A DNA stretch of 64,000 nt, taken from DATGZH01 sp035297265 (GTDB lineage Bacteria > Actinomycetota > Acidimicrobiia > Acidimicrobiales > RAAP-2). Positions within the stretch are counted from its first letter, which is position 1. Each line of letters opens with the position of its first letter. Shown piece by piece: positions 1-8,371 of the stretch. Both the position numbers and the translations under genes were made by a program. The notes beneath the pieces were generated by a model that saw only the letters and a list, made by a program, of their open reading frames with translations, was not told where the DNA came from and made no database searches. The stretch is taken from the NCBI GenBank assembly GCA_035297265.1, contig DATGZH010000007.1, forward strand, positions 1 to 64,000, in the 5' to 3' direction.

Positions 1-38
1 CTCCGAATGCGGAAAATATCGGCGCCGCTGCCCGAGGC

Positions 39-872
39 CTACGACCCGAAGCTCAATCCTCCGAGGAATGCAGCAATGCCCGTAACGGCGTCGTTGGCAA
101 GAACATCGGCGTCGAGATCGGGGTGGAGGCCGGTCATCAGGTCGGCATAGGCCAGGCTTCCCTGGGAGTTGGCGTCCCCGAAGTTCGCCGCCAGCTCGCC
201 CAGCGCCGTCTCGGTCTGACCCACGAGATCCGCCCCGAAAACCGCCTGGACCTGCGTTGCAGCGGCGTCCGGTCCGCCGCCATCGTTGTGGATGACCACG
301 TAGGCGATGTCATACCAATCCTTCGTGGCTCCCCGTCCATAAGCGGCGTGAACCTTGGCGAGCACGTATGCCGGCAGGGTGGCGACCCGTACGTCGATCG
401 TCGTCACGCGACCGTCGATCTCTGTGGCAAACGGCCGAAGCTGCCAGTCCCGTGCGGCGAACCCAGTGCCCCGGAGATTCAGCGCTCCCAGGGTCTTACA
501 TCCGTCGAACGTGACCGTCGCCTGACTGGGAGCGCTGGCAAGATCGGCCAGAAACTCGATCTTCACGACGGCGCCGGGGACCGTGCCATCCTCCCACCGC
601 CAGGCATACCCCCCAAATGGCGAGAACCCACTCTGTTGAAGGGCTCTTTCGAGGCGTGTCGCATTGGCCGAGCCACTCTTGATCTCGAGGTCGAGTTGGA
701 CGTCGACGTCCGTGGTCCCGACGTGGCGGTGCGCGGCACCGCTGCACAGGAGATCCGGGACGAGACCTCCGAGGAGGACGAACTCGGGCGTCTCTCCGTA
801 TGCCGTGACCAGGCGAACGAGGGCGGCCTCTGCCAGAGCCCGCGCCTGACGACTACGCGGCGGTTCCGACAT
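39..872 (-). CDS. AbiEii-like nucleotidyltransferase (putative type IV toxin)
   Basis: Predicted nucleotidyltransferase of the AbiEii family, 277 aa. Visible motifs are the GG loop in VLLGGLVPDLL and the metal-binding TTDVDVQLD (DxD) in the N-terminal third, with the family-typical KDWYDIAYVV segment further on. I chose the ATG at 872 (MSEPPRS), which has GGGAGAG 5 bases upstream and overlaps the preceding regulator gene by 20 bases; the open frame continues 18 codons upstream inside that gene. AbiEii proteins are toxins that modify nucleotide or tRNA targets and are held in check by a transcriptionally autoregulating AbiEi partner. The partner here is the upstream, translationally coupled gene. 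Toxicity is family knowledge, not shown by the sequence. It could also be an orphan nucleotidyltransferase used otherwise. Confidence 0.75.
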   Translation of the reverse strand: MSEPPRSRQARALAEAALVRLVTAYGETPEFVLLGGLVPDLLCSGAAHRHVGTTDVDVQLDLEIKSGSANATRLERALQQSGFSPFGGYAWRWEDGTVPGAVVKIEFLADLASAPSQATVTFDGCKTLGALNLRGTGFAARDWQLRPFATEIDGRVTTIDVRVATLPAYVLAKVHAAYGRGATKDWYDIAYVVIHNDGGGPDAAATQVQAVFGADLVGQTETALGELAANFGDANSQGSLAYADLMTGLHPDLDADVLANDAVTGIAAFLGGLSFGS

Positions 873-1905
873 TGAGGCTCTCCCGTAGGTGGTGGGCTGC
901 TTCGGCGGATCGTCCACCGGCCGCAACCAGGTCGGCGTAAACGCGGACCGGTAGGGCGACGCGGACGCCGTCGATCAGCGGCCCCTGAGCGCTCATCGCC
1001 GTGGGCAGCTGGCGGATCTCGATGCGCTGGCCCTTGTCGACGATCCGGCCCCCGAGGCGGGATGCCAGATCCGACGGGTTCGACATCAGCTCCGCATCGA
1101 CATACAACTCCAATGTTGTGACGTCGCTGAGGTAGGGCGCGAGGAGCACGGACGCTGCGACACCCGTTACCGTCCAGAGAGCCTTCTCACTGCTCAGGGT
1201 CGGTGCAATCTCGCGGCGAAGGGTATCGAGCGGATCCTTCCACAGACGGTGGACGAGCACGACCGATTGCTTCAAGTGCTGCTCGCCGGCGGCAGCCGCA
1301 TACGCCTCGAGGAGGGCGTTCGCATCCACGATTTGCCGTCCAGATGCCGGCCCGCGTTGTGCCTTTGGCCGCTCCAGAAGGCCCAGTCGCTCAAGGCGAG
1401 CTAGGGCGGTCGCGGTCGCATGGCGCGACAGCCCGGTTGCCTGCTCAATGCTCTCGACGGTGGGAGCGACACCCGACAGGGCGGCCTCGGCGGCAGCGAG
1501 CGTCGAGCGGCTCCAGCGATCCGAATGCTCGCGTCGAGTCGGCACCAGTTTCGGCTCTCGGGAAACGACCAGGCCGGACGGACGGCTGATCTCGGCATGG
1601 CCGGCTTCATCCACCCAGTCGAGACCCGCCTGGCTGAGCCACCGCCTCGCCCCGGCGGACAGGTTGGTGGCCACTATCACCTCCATCCCCGGGACGAGTC
1701 GGACGAGCCTCTCGACGTCGGCTGGCCAACCCTCCCCAGCCCATCCGGCCGTGAAGCGGTGTGGTGTGTTGCCAGCCCACACGGTGACCTCGAAGGCGGG
1801 GGCGCTAGCCTTCTGACCAGGCTTGACGTCCACTCGGAGGCCCTGGGGGAGGGCGGCTCTGAGTGCCCGGCGCATCCGTGTCTCCAGCGGCTCCGTGGCT
1901 ACCAT
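853..1905 (-). CDS. AbiEi-like winged-helix antitoxin/autoregulator
   Basis: 350-aa protein upstream of and overlapping the AbiEii-like gene, so probably its cognate antitoxin and repressor. A winged-helix-like segment lies in the middle (VESIEQATGLSRHATATALARL, split here for reading as an HTH of about 22 residues near residue 150), followed by a C-terminal region with TGVAASVLLAPYL, reminiscent of AbiEi C-domains. The open frame extends 79 codons further upstream, but those residues look like noncoding translation. The ATG at 1905 (MVATEPLE) is preferred because it follows a TATACT box by 7 bases, which allows a leaderless transcript, and sits inside a set of palindromic half-sites. Assignment as AbiEi is inferred from gene order and architecture more than from strong sequence similarity. 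Confidence 0.6.
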   Translation of the reverse strand: MVATEPLETRMRRALRAALPQGLRVDVKPGQKASAPAFEVTVWAGNTPHRFTAGWAGEGWPADVERLVRLVPGMEVIVATNLSAGARRWLSQAGLDWVDEAGHAEISRPSGLVVSREPKLVPTRREHSDRWSRSTLAAAEAALSGVAPTVESIEQATGLSRHATATALARLERLGLLERPKAQRGPASGRQIVDANALLEAYAAAAGEQHLKQSVVLVHRLWKDPLDTLRREIAPTLSSEKALWTVTGVAASVLLAPYLSDVTTLELYVDAELMSNPSDLASRLGGRIVDKGQRIEIRQLPTAMSAQGPLIDGVRVALPVRVYADLVAAGGRSAEAAHHLRESLNVGTAA

Positions 1906-1948
1906 AGTTCCCAGTATAGCCATACTTCCCTGTGCCAGGGAACTATGG
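1902..1948 (-). promoter_or_regulatory. Promoter and palindromic operator of the AbiE-like pair
   Basis: Three copies of one 11-base half-site occur in 47 bases. CCATAGTTCCC at 1902-1912 and GGGAACTATGG at 1938-1948 are perfect reverse complements. A third copy, CCATACTTCCC at 1920-1930, differs by one base. On the minus strand a TATACT -10 box (1918-1913) lies between half-sites, 7 bases before the ATG at 1905, which is itself inside the last half-site. A repressor bound here would cover both promoter and start codon. AbiEi proteins are known to repress their own promoter through inverted repeats; that this regulator binds here is inference. Confidence 0.7.
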
Positions 1949-2062
1949 CAGAACAGGAAGTACGCTGCAGCTGGACTGGGAGCCCGCCCGAAGCCGAGGT
2001 GCTCGTTGAACGGACGGTTGCAGGAGACGTGATCGAAGGTGCTCGTTTGGGCGCCGAGGGGA

Positions 2063-3274
2063 CTACTCGGCGTGGCCGAGGGCCATGAGGGCGCTCGCGC
2101 AGAGCACTCGGGCGCCGACCGAGATGGCCGTCTCGTCGACATCGAAGTTCCCCCGGTGCAGGTCCGGGGCCTCCGCCGCCCCGGGCGGCCGCACGCCGAG
2201 TCGCCCGAGGGCGCCAGGCAGGCGCTCGAGGAACCAGGCGAAGTCCTCGGCCCCCATGCTCTGCTCGGCGGCCTCCACGGAGCCCGGCCCGAGGACCGAG
2301 GAGGCGGCGGCCTCGAACAGCTCGGCGCTCGTCGCCTCGTTCACCCCGGGCGGCACGCCTTGGACGTAGTCGATCTCGTACCCCGCCCGGTAGGGGACGA
2401 TGAGCTCACGGAGGACCTCGGGCACGAGGTCCTTGGCCTGGGCCCAGACGGCCCGGTCGAGCACCCGCACCGAGCCCCCGGCCTCGCCCCGCTCGGGGAT
2501 CACGTTGTCGGCGGTGCCGGCGACAATGCGACCCCAGACGAGCGAGAGGCCGGCCCGCGGGTCGACACGGCGCGAGAGGACGGCAGGGCCTCGAACCACG
2601 ACGTCGGCCAGCGCGGCCACGAGGTCGACCGTCAGCTGCGGGCGGGCCGTGTGGCCACCCGGACCGGTGAGCCGCACGGTCACCTGGTCGGTGGCCGCGG
2701 TGATCGGACCCACCCGGACGGCCACCTTCCCGGCGTCGACCCGGGGGTCGCAGTGGAGGGCGAAGACCCGGTCGACGTCCTCGAGCGCCCCTGCCTCGAG
2801 CATGCGCAGGGCCCCGCCGGGGAGCACCTCCTCGGCCGGCTGGAAGACGAGCCGCACCCGGCCGGGCAGCCGGCCGGCGTCGGCCAGCCGGGCGAGCATC
2901 AGGCCCGCCCCGAGCACGACCGTCGTGTGCACGTCGTGGCCGCAGGCGTGGGCCAGCCCGGGGTGGGTCGAGCGGTAGGGGACGTCCTTCTCGTCGTCGA
3001 TGGGCAGGGCGTCGAGATCGGCCCGGAGGGCCACGAGCGGACCGTCCCGGTCGCCTGGCACGTCGCAGAGGAGGCCGGCACCGTCGGCCAGCTTGCGCGG
3101 GGAGAGCCCGGCGGCCGCCAGGCGATCGGCCACGAGCCGGGTCGTCCGGACCTCGGTCCAGGCCCGCTCGGGATGCGCGTGGATGTCCCGGCGGACCGCC
3201 ACGAGCTCGGGGCCGAGCCCCTCGAAGGCCTCGCGGACCGCCGCGGGCACCCCGTCGGCCACGGTGCCGGTCAC
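2063..3274 (-). CDS. M20-family metallo-amidohydrolase
   Basis: 403-aa M20 peptidase/amidohydrolase (HipO, AbgB and IAA-amino-acid hydrolase group), which hydrolyses N-acyl amino acids or similar amides in the cytoplasm. Metal-site motifs are ACGHDVHTTVVLGAG near residue 110, QPAEE in the 140s and GAEDFAWF near residue 350, with the ALHCDPRVDAG segment before the lid domain. The start is the GTG at 3274, whose TGA-overlap (GTGA) couples it to the upstream ligase gene. Length is normal for the family, about 390-420 aa. The actual substrate cannot be assigned. Pairing with a carboxylate-amine ligase suggests one enzyme may make and the other break an amide, but that is speculation. Confidence 0.88.
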   Translation of the reverse strand: MTGTVADGVPAAVREAFEGLGPELVAVRRDIHAHPERAWTEVRTTRLVADRLAAAGLSPRKLADGAGLLCDVPGDRDGPLVALRADLDALPIDDEKDVPYRSTHPGLAHACGHDVHTTVVLGAGLMLARLADAGRLPGRVRLVFQPAEEVLPGGALRMLEAGALEDVDRVFALHCDPRVDAGKVAVRVGPITAATDQVTVRLTGPGGHTARPQLTVDLVAALADVVVRGPAVLSRRVDPRAGLSLVWGRIVAGTADNVIPERGEAGGSVRVLDRAVWAQAKDLVPEVLRELIVPYRAGYEIDYVQGVPPGVNEATSAELFEAAASSVLGPGSVEAAEQSMGAEDFAWFLERLPGALGRLGVRPPGAAEAPDLHRGNFDVDETAISVGARVLCASALMALGHAE

Positions 3275-4422
3275 GTCACGGCGATCGGGGCCGGCCGCCC
3301 CGATCGCATCTCGTCGACCAACGCGTCGACCACCCGGCGGAGATCGCCGCCGGCCGCCGCAGCGACTCGACGCTGCCGCAGGTAGCTCGGACCGACCTCG
3401 AGCAGCACGAGCGCGTCCCGGAGGTGCTCGGAGCAGCCCAGGTCCTCGGCCACCGGGCCGAGCTCGTCGACGAGCTCGGCCACGACCCCACGGAGCGGGC
3501 GGGTGGTCCCCTCCTCGTCCACGATGATCTCGGCGTCGAGCCCGTACCGGGCGGCCCGCCACTTGTTCTCCCGGAGCACCCAGTTGTGCGGGTACTCGAG
3601 GGCGCCCTGGTCCTCCAGGCGCCGGTCGAGCCACTCCACCAGGCACTGGCTCAAGGCGGCGGCCACGCCCACCTCGAAGAGCGTCGGCAGGCCGTCGAAG
3701 ATCCGCAGCTCGACCGTGCCGAAGTCGGGGTGCGGCCGGACGTCCCACCAGACCTCGCGGATCGAACGGATGGTGCCGGCCGAGATGAGGGTCGCCATGA
3801 ACTCCTCGAACTGGGGCCAGTCCGACAGGAGGTAGGGCAACCCGGCGGTGGGGAGCCCCTCGAAGACCTTGGAGCGGTACGAGGCGAGGCCCGTGTCCCG
3901 CCCGATCCAGAAGGGCGACGAGGCCGACAGGGCCAGCAGGTGGGGCAGGTAGGCGGTGAGAGCGTTCACGATGGGGACGGCCTTCTCCCCCGACCGCACG
4001 CCGACGTGCACGTGGACGCCGAAGATCTGGAGCTGACGGGCCATCCACTGCATCTGCTCCACGAGGTCGATGTAGCGGGGGGACGGGCTGATCTCCTGGG
4101 TGGCCCAGTCGGTGATGGGGTGCGAACCCGAGCACAAGACCGCCAGCCCGCGGTCCTCGGCCGCCGCCCGGACCTCGTCGACGGTGCCCTGGAGGTCGGC
4201 GAGCGCCTCGTCCACCGTGCCGCAGATGCCGGTGATCACCTCGATGCACGAGTCGAGGAGCTCGTGCTTGGCCTTGGGGTGGACCTCACCCCGGTCCCGC
4301 TCGAAGGCGTCGAGGATGGCGGTCGCCCCGGAGGTGAGCTCCCGCGTCTCCCGGTCGACCAGCTCGAGCTCCCACTCGACCCCGAGGCTCGGACGAGGCG
4401 AGCCGCTGAAGCTGATCCGCAC
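3271..4422 (-). CDS. GCS2-family carboxylate-amine ligase (YbdK-like)
   Basis: 383-aa ATP-dependent ligase of the glutamate-cysteine ligase type 2 family (YbdK/EgtA relatives), expected to join glutamate or another acid to an amine. N-terminal SPRPSLGVEWELELVD is the family signature. The central QIFGVHVHVGV and the later TVELRIFDGLPT carry active-site residues. The open frame runs far upstream to 6096, but that extension is a low-complexity shadow; GTG 4422 places the protein start at VRISFSGSPRPSL, as in homologues, and gives the usual family length. There is no clear ribosome-binding site. The stop overlaps the M20 gene start by 4 bases, so the two are probably co-transcribed. The product may or may not be a true glutamate-cysteine ligase. 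Confidence 0.88.
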   Translation of the reverse strand: MRISFSGSPRPSLGVEWELELVDRETRELTSGATAILDAFERDRGEVHPKAKHELLDSCIEVITGICGTVDEALADLQGTVDEVRAAAEDRGLAVLCSGSHPITDWATQEISPSPRYIDLVEQMQWMARQLQIFGVHVHVGVRSGEKAVPIVNALTAYLPHLLALSASSPFWIGRDTGLASYRSKVFEGLPTAGLPYLLSDWPQFEEFMATLISAGTIRSIREVWWDVRPHPDFGTVELRIFDGLPTLFEVGVAAALSQCLVEWLDRRLEDQGALEYPHNWVLRENKWRAARYGLDAEIIVDEEGTTRPLRGVVAELVDELGPVAEDLGCSEHLRDALVLLEVGPSYLRQRRVAAAAGGDLRRVVDALVDEMRSGRPAPIAVT

Positions 4423-4605
4423 GGGTGGCCACGCTAGGACGCCGCACGGACCCCCGCCGGGACCGGCGGGCCGCCGGCCTGGGCCTCCTTCGGCCCGCGC
4501 CGTTCCCCGGATTCGGTGTGACACCGGCCCGTCTCGGGCGAAGAACTGGGTGGAGGGGTCATCGAGGTGCGGGCGGTGGGGCCGTCGCGCGGTGAGGGGA
4601 AGGCC

Positions 4606-5415
4606 GTGACGATCGATTCGAGCATGGTGGCCGACGTTCGGCCGGTCGAGGCGCCGGAACGGCGGGCCGCGGCCCGGCGGACCCACCCGGCGGTCTGGTG
4701 CTTCCGCGCCCTCATCGCCTTCCCGTTCGTCGTCATGACGCCCGAGATCGTGGCGGCCGCCCAGGGCCGGGCGGGGGCCGCGGGCAACATCTCCACCTCC
4801 GTGGCCGACGTGCTCGGCAACGCGGCCTTCATCCTGTTCATCCTCATGCTTGCCGTGACCCCGGTGCAGACGATCACCGGGTGGAAGTGGCACGTCGTCC
4901 TCCGGCGTGACCTCGGCATGGGCATGTTCGCGGTGGCCGCTTTCGATCTCGTGCTGGCGGCCCTCTTCACCGGCGACACGTTCCACGGTGGGTTCTTCGA
5001 CCGGATCGGCGGCCACACCTTCCTCGCCGCCGGCACCCTGGCCGTGCTCCTCCTCGTCCCGCTGGCCCTCACGTCGACGCAGCGGGCCAAGCGCTGGCTC
5101 GGGCGGAACTGGAAGTGGCTGCACCGGCTCACCTACGTCGTGTGGGCGATCATCCTGTTCCACCTCGCCCTGCTCTTCTCGCTGACCTCCTTCTTCCTCG
5201 ACGCCGTGCTCGTCAGCGTCCCGCTCTTCGTGCTGCGGCTGCCGCCGGTGGCCCGGTGGTGGTCGAGCTCCCGTCGGACCGGCCGGCACAAGGTGCTGCG
5301 GGGGGTGCTCACCGTGGCCCTCGTCGTCGTGTTCGTGGTCGGCTTCGTGCCGTTCGTCCACCAGTTCGTCACCGTGTCGAAGGGGGCCATCTCGAACCAT
5401 CCGGTCGATGATTGA
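4606..5415 (+). CDS. Ferric-reductase-like haem membrane protein (MsrQ/YedZ-type)
   Basis: 269-aa integral membrane protein with about six hydrophobic helices. Histidines in membrane-facing positions (WKWHVV, GGHTFLAAG, KWLHRLTYVV, ILFHLALL) and the loop RRDLGMGMF match the ferric-reductase-like transmembrane domain, including MsrQ (YedZ), which passes electrons through b haems. No NAD- or FAD-binding extension is present, so an electron donor partner would be separate; no msrP is nearby. GTG 4606 is chosen because GAGGGGAAGG lies just upstream; the frame is open to 4567. It is transcribed divergently from the ligase/M20 pair and overlaps the next small gene by 8 bases. Confidence 0.75.
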   Translation: MTIDSSMVADVRPVEAPERRAAARRTHPAVWCFRALIAFPFVVMTPEIVAAAQGRAGAAGNISTSVADVLGNAAFILFILMLAVTPVQTITGWKWHVVLRRDLGMGMFAVAAFDLVLAALFTGDTFHGGFFDRIGGHTFLAAGTLAVLLLVPLALTSTQRAKRWLGRNWKWLHRLTYVVWAIILFHLALLFSLTSFFLDAVLVSVPLFVLRLPPVARWWSSSRRTGRHKVLRGVLTVALVVVFVVGFVPFVHQFVTVSKGAISNHPVDD

Positions 5416-5968
5416 CGACGTCTTCATCCGACCGAGGCGCGGCCGGGCCCGGCGGAGGGCCAGACACCGGTCGAACTCGCTCGCCACCCGCCAGCGGCGG
5501 GCCCGGCGCATCATGGCCGTCAGCGCCGTCGGCTGCGCGCTGGCCGCCATGTCCCCGGCCGTCGGCGAGCTCGCCTCCCACGGTTGGGCGGACTTCGTGG
5601 CCCGGGGCCCGGGGATCGGTGCCACCGCCGGCGCGAGTGCCGCCCCGGCGCCGCAGCACACCGTCGCCCCCCCGACGAGGACGGCTCCGACGAGCACGGC
5701 CCGGCCGGCCACGCCGCGGTCGCCCACACCGGCCGGGCCGCCGACATCGTCTGCCACGACGAGCACGCCGAGCACCGGCTCGCCCGGCCCGACCACGCCG
5801 ACCACCCAGCCGGCCAGCGCCCTCCCGACCTCGGCGCCAGCCGTCGGCGACGCCCCGCCGGCGCCCGCACCGGCCACCGCCGCGCCCGGCCCGGCCCCAC
5901 CGCGGCGACGTGAGGGGCCGCCCTGTCCCCGCCGGCGGCCCCGGCCGCCCGGCCCACCGGCGACTTGA
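5408..5968 (+). CDS. Hypothetical Pro/Thr/Ala-rich membrane-anchored protein
   Basis: 186-aa product whose ATG overlaps the end of the preceding membrane-protein gene. A basic N-terminus (arginine-rich, residues 8-35) is followed by one moderately hydrophobic stretch (MAVSAVGCALAAMS) and then a long proline-, threonine-, serine- and alanine-rich tail with no recognisable domain, ending in an arginine/proline-rich segment. This composition fits a cell-wall-spanning or extracellular stalk. Such composition also arises by chance in very GC-rich DNA, so the coding status rests mainly on the translational overlap and codon phase. No function can be assigned. Confidence 0.45.
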   Translation: MIDDVFIRPRRGRARRRARHRSNSLATRQRRARRIMAVSAVGCALAAMSPAVGELASHGWADFVARGPGIGATAGASAAPAPQHTVAPPTRTAPTSTARPATPRSPTPAGPPTSSATTSTPSTGSPGPTTPTTQPASALPTSAPAVGDAPPAPAPATAAPGPAPPRRREGPPCPRRRPRPPGPPAT

Positions 5969-6087
5969 GCCGACCTTCCCCACCTGGGACGGGGCCGCGG
6001 CGAGCCCTGGTCCGCCCGGGAAAGCCATAACCTCTCCGGTGACCGGGCGAGGGGCCCCGGACGGGCCGCCTCGGAAAGGAGCTCACG

Positions 6088-6675
6088 GTGGCACACGTGG
6101 CGATCGAGGTCGTGGCCGGCACCGTCATCCTCTTCACGCTGGCCACCGCGGCGCTCGTCGTGGCCGGCTTGCTCTTCGTCCGCCGCCGCTACCGGCTGGC
6201 GGTCCGCCGTTACCGGGAGCTAGGCCACGCCGGGGTGGCGGCCGAGGCGTTCCGGATGGCCGAGGTCCAATGGCGCCGTCACCCGGTCCACGACCCCGCC
6301 TGGCGCCGGTCCCAGCGGGCCCGGCGTCGCATGCACCGCGCCGTCGAGGCGGCCAGCCAGGCGGTCCGGCACGCCGACGCCGCCGGAGCGCCGGTCGGCG
6401 ACCTGCCGTCGGTCTGCCGCCGGCTCCAGTCGTCGGCCGGCCAGGTCGACCACCTGCTCCGCGTCCCGCCGCTCCCGGCCGACCCCGCCGCCCTGCCGGC
6501 CGATCCCGTCGGCGAAGCGGACGCCGTCGCCGTGGCGGCCGGTCGCATCCACGCCGCGGCCCGCGCCTCACTGCATCAGTTCGCCTCACCCGCCGTGACG
6601 TCGGCGAGCGACGCCGCGCACCTCGAGGTGGTGGCGGTGCACGAAGGCCTACGCGCCACCTCGCTCCCGCGCTGA
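6088..6675 (+). CDS. Hypothetical single-helix membrane protein
   Basis: 195-aa protein beginning at GTG 6088 with a strong GGAAAGGAG ribosome-binding site 7 bases upstream. The N-terminus is one transmembrane helix (residues about 5-30, VVAGTVILFTLATAALVVAG) followed by a basic RRRYRLAVRRYRE stretch, which predicts a cytoplasmic C-terminal region rich in arginine, alanine and histidine with helical, possibly coiled-coil character (residues 50-120). I do not recognise the family. It stands alone between the Pro-rich protein and the sugar-isomerase-like gene, all on the same strand. Confidence 0.7.
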   Translation: MAHVAIEVVAGTVILFTLATAALVVAGLLFVRRRYRLAVRRYRELGHAGVAAEAFRMAEVQWRRHPVHDPAWRRSQRARRRMHRAVEAASQAVRHADAAGAPVGDLPSVCRRLQSSAGQVDHLLRVPPLPADPAALPADPVGEADAVAVAAGRIHAAARASLHQFASPAVTSASDAAHLEVVAVHEGLRATSLPR

Positions 6676-6711
6676 GACGACCCGGGCCGTCCCGGGCCGA
6701 GGCAGGCAGAG

Positions 6712-7554
6712 GTGGCGGTGGAGGCTGAGGAGCCGAGTCGCATTGGGCGGTGGCACCCCCGGCTCTCGGTGTGCGCCTACTCGTCGCGACAGCTCTCGCT
6801 CCACGAGGACCTCGCCCTCTACCGCCGTCTCGGCGTCGAACGGGTCGCGCTCAGCCTCTCGAAGATCGTCGAAGCCGGCGTCGACGCCGCCGTCGACTCG
6901 GTGCTCGAGGCGGGCCTGCATGTCGACGGGTTAGTGAGCGTGGTCCGGTTCGACTTGTCCGATCCCACTGGTTGGGAAGAGCAGCGCCGGCAACTACTCG
7001 ACGCCCTCGACGTGGCGCAGCGGCTGGGTGCGACGGTGGTCCAGACGACCGGGGGTACGGCCCGCGGGGCCCGCTTCGAGCCGGCACTCGAGGCCTTCGC
7101 CGAAGCAATCGCGCCGGTCCTCGGCGCGGCCATCGAGCGGGGGGTGCGGGTGGCCCTCGAGCCGACCAGGCCGCAGTTCGCCCACGCCTCGTTCGTCCAC
7201 TCGCTCGCCCAGGGCCTCGCCGTCGCCCGGCAGCTCGACCTCCAGCTCGTCGTGGACACGGTGCACGGGTGGTGGGAGCCGGGCTATGGGGCATTGCTCG
7301 CCGAGGCGGCGCCGGTGACCGCCACCGTGCAGATCGGCGACCTGCGCTTCGACGGGCCCGTCGTCGAGCGGGTGGTGCCCGGTGACGGCGAGCTCGACCT
7401 CGCCGCGACCTTCGCCTGCCTCCTCGGCGCCGACTACGGCGGCCCGTTCGAGCTCGAGATCCTCGGCCGCGCCGTCGAGGAGGAGGGCTACGAGCGGGCC
7501 ATCGAGCGGTCCCTCGTCCACCTCGACGCCATCCTCCGCCGACTCGACGCCTGA
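6712..7554 (+). CDS. Sugar phosphate isomerase/epimerase-like TIM-barrel protein
   Basis: 280-aa member of the AP-endonuclease-2/xylose-isomerase-like TIM barrel family. The family's metal ligands can be traced along the chain: VALEP near residue 148, VVDTVHGWWEPG near 185, VQIGD near 210 and PFELEIL near 248. Members isomerise or epimerise sugars, inositols or hydroxy acids, so substrate is open. GTG 6712 follows a purine-rich GAGGCAGGCAGAG; GTG 6718 is an alternative. The next gene begins 10 bases after its stop, so the two are probably co-transcribed. Near-full family length and no disruption. Confidence 0.8.
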   Translation: MAVEAEEPSRIGRWHPRLSVCAYSSRQLSLHEDLALYRRLGVERVALSLSKIVEAGVDAAVDSVLEAGLHVDGLVSVVRFDLSDPTGWEEQRRQLLDALDVAQRLGATVVQTTGGTARGARFEPALEAFAEAIAPVLGAAIERGVRVALEPTRPQFAHASFVHSLAQGLAVARQLDLQLVVDTVHGWWEPGYGALLAEAAPVTATVQIGDLRFDGPVVERVVPGDGELDLAATFACLLGADYGGPFELEILGRAVEEEGYERAIERSLVHLDAILRRLDA

Positions 7555-7564
7555 GGCGACGGCC

Positions 7565-8371
7565 GTGTGCCTGCTCATCGTCCTGTCGGAGGTCTGCCCG
7601 GGCTACCCGCTCGTCGTGGCGGCCAACCGCGACGAGCGGACGGAGCGCCCGGCCGTCTCCATGACCGTCCTCCAGGACCGCGGACCGCGGATCCTCGGCG
7701 GCCGGGACGAGCTGGCCGGTGGGACCTGGCTGGCCGTCAACGAGCACGGCCTCGTGGCCGGACTCACCAACCGGCCGGTCTCGGGCGGGCGCGACGAGTC
7801 CAAGCGCTCGAGGGGCGAGCTGCCGCTGCGCCTCGCCCGGTGGCGGGCGGCGGACGAGGCCGTCGACGACCTCGTGGCCAACGTCGACCCCGGGCGCTAC
7901 AACCCCTGCTGGTTCCTCGTCGCCGACCGCCGGACCGTCTACTACGTCGACCTCGCGCCTGAGGAGGGCCCGCCGGTGCGGGAGCTCGGACCGGGCATCC
8001 ACGCCCTCGAGAACCGGCCGCTCGGCGGGCCGAGCCCGAAGGTCGACTACGTGACCTCCCGCCTCGAAGGTGTGGCCGACCTCGACCCGGCGTTCCGGCG
8101 GGCCCGCCTCGAGACCCTGCTGGCCGACCACACGGTGCCGCCCGGCGTCGAGCCACCGACCGCACCGGAGGATCCGGTCGAGGGCGAGGAAGCGCCGGCG
8201 CCGATCCCCGTGGCCGTGCACGCCTGCTGCGTGCACACCGACGGCTACGGCACGCGGTCGTCGCTGCTGATCGAGGTGGAGGCGGCGCCGGCTGCCCCGC
8301 CGGCGCTCCGCTCGGCCGACGGGCCCCCGTGCACCGCCCCCTTCGTCGACGTCGACGAGCTCTGGGGTTAG
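7565..8371 (+). CDS. NRDE-family protein (TANGO2-like)
   Basis: 268-aa NRDE protein related to eukaryotic TANGO2. The start GTG 7565 gives Val-Cys-Leu-Leu, placing the conserved N-terminal Cys at position 2, followed by AANRDE at residues 19-24 and GGTWLAVNEHGLVAGLTNR, the family's core. The N-terminal Cys suggests an Ntn-hydrolase-like fold; TANGO2 relatives have been linked to haem or lipid handling, but the biochemical role is unsettled. The frame is open upstream to 7382 inside the previous gene, which is ignored. It converges with the MOSC gene, overlapping it by 4 bases at the stop codons. Confidence 0.85.
   Translation: MCLLIVLSEVCPGYPLVVAANRDERTERPAVSMTVLQDRGPRILGGRDELAGGTWLAVNEHGLVAGLTNRPVSGGRDESKRSRGELPLRLARWRAADEAVDDLVANVDPGRYNPCWFLVADRRTVYYVDLAPEEGPPVRELGPGIHALENRPLGGPSPKVDYVTSRLEGVADLDPAFRRARLETLLADHTVPPGVEPPTAPEDPVEGEEAPAPIPVAVHACCVHTDGYGTRSSLLIEVEAAPAAPPALRSADGPPCTAPFVDVDELWG

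Noticed and set aside
3271..6096. 941-codon reading frame as one gene
   Set aside because: Only the last 383 codons resemble a protein family; the rest is antisense to the ferric-reductase-like and following genes.
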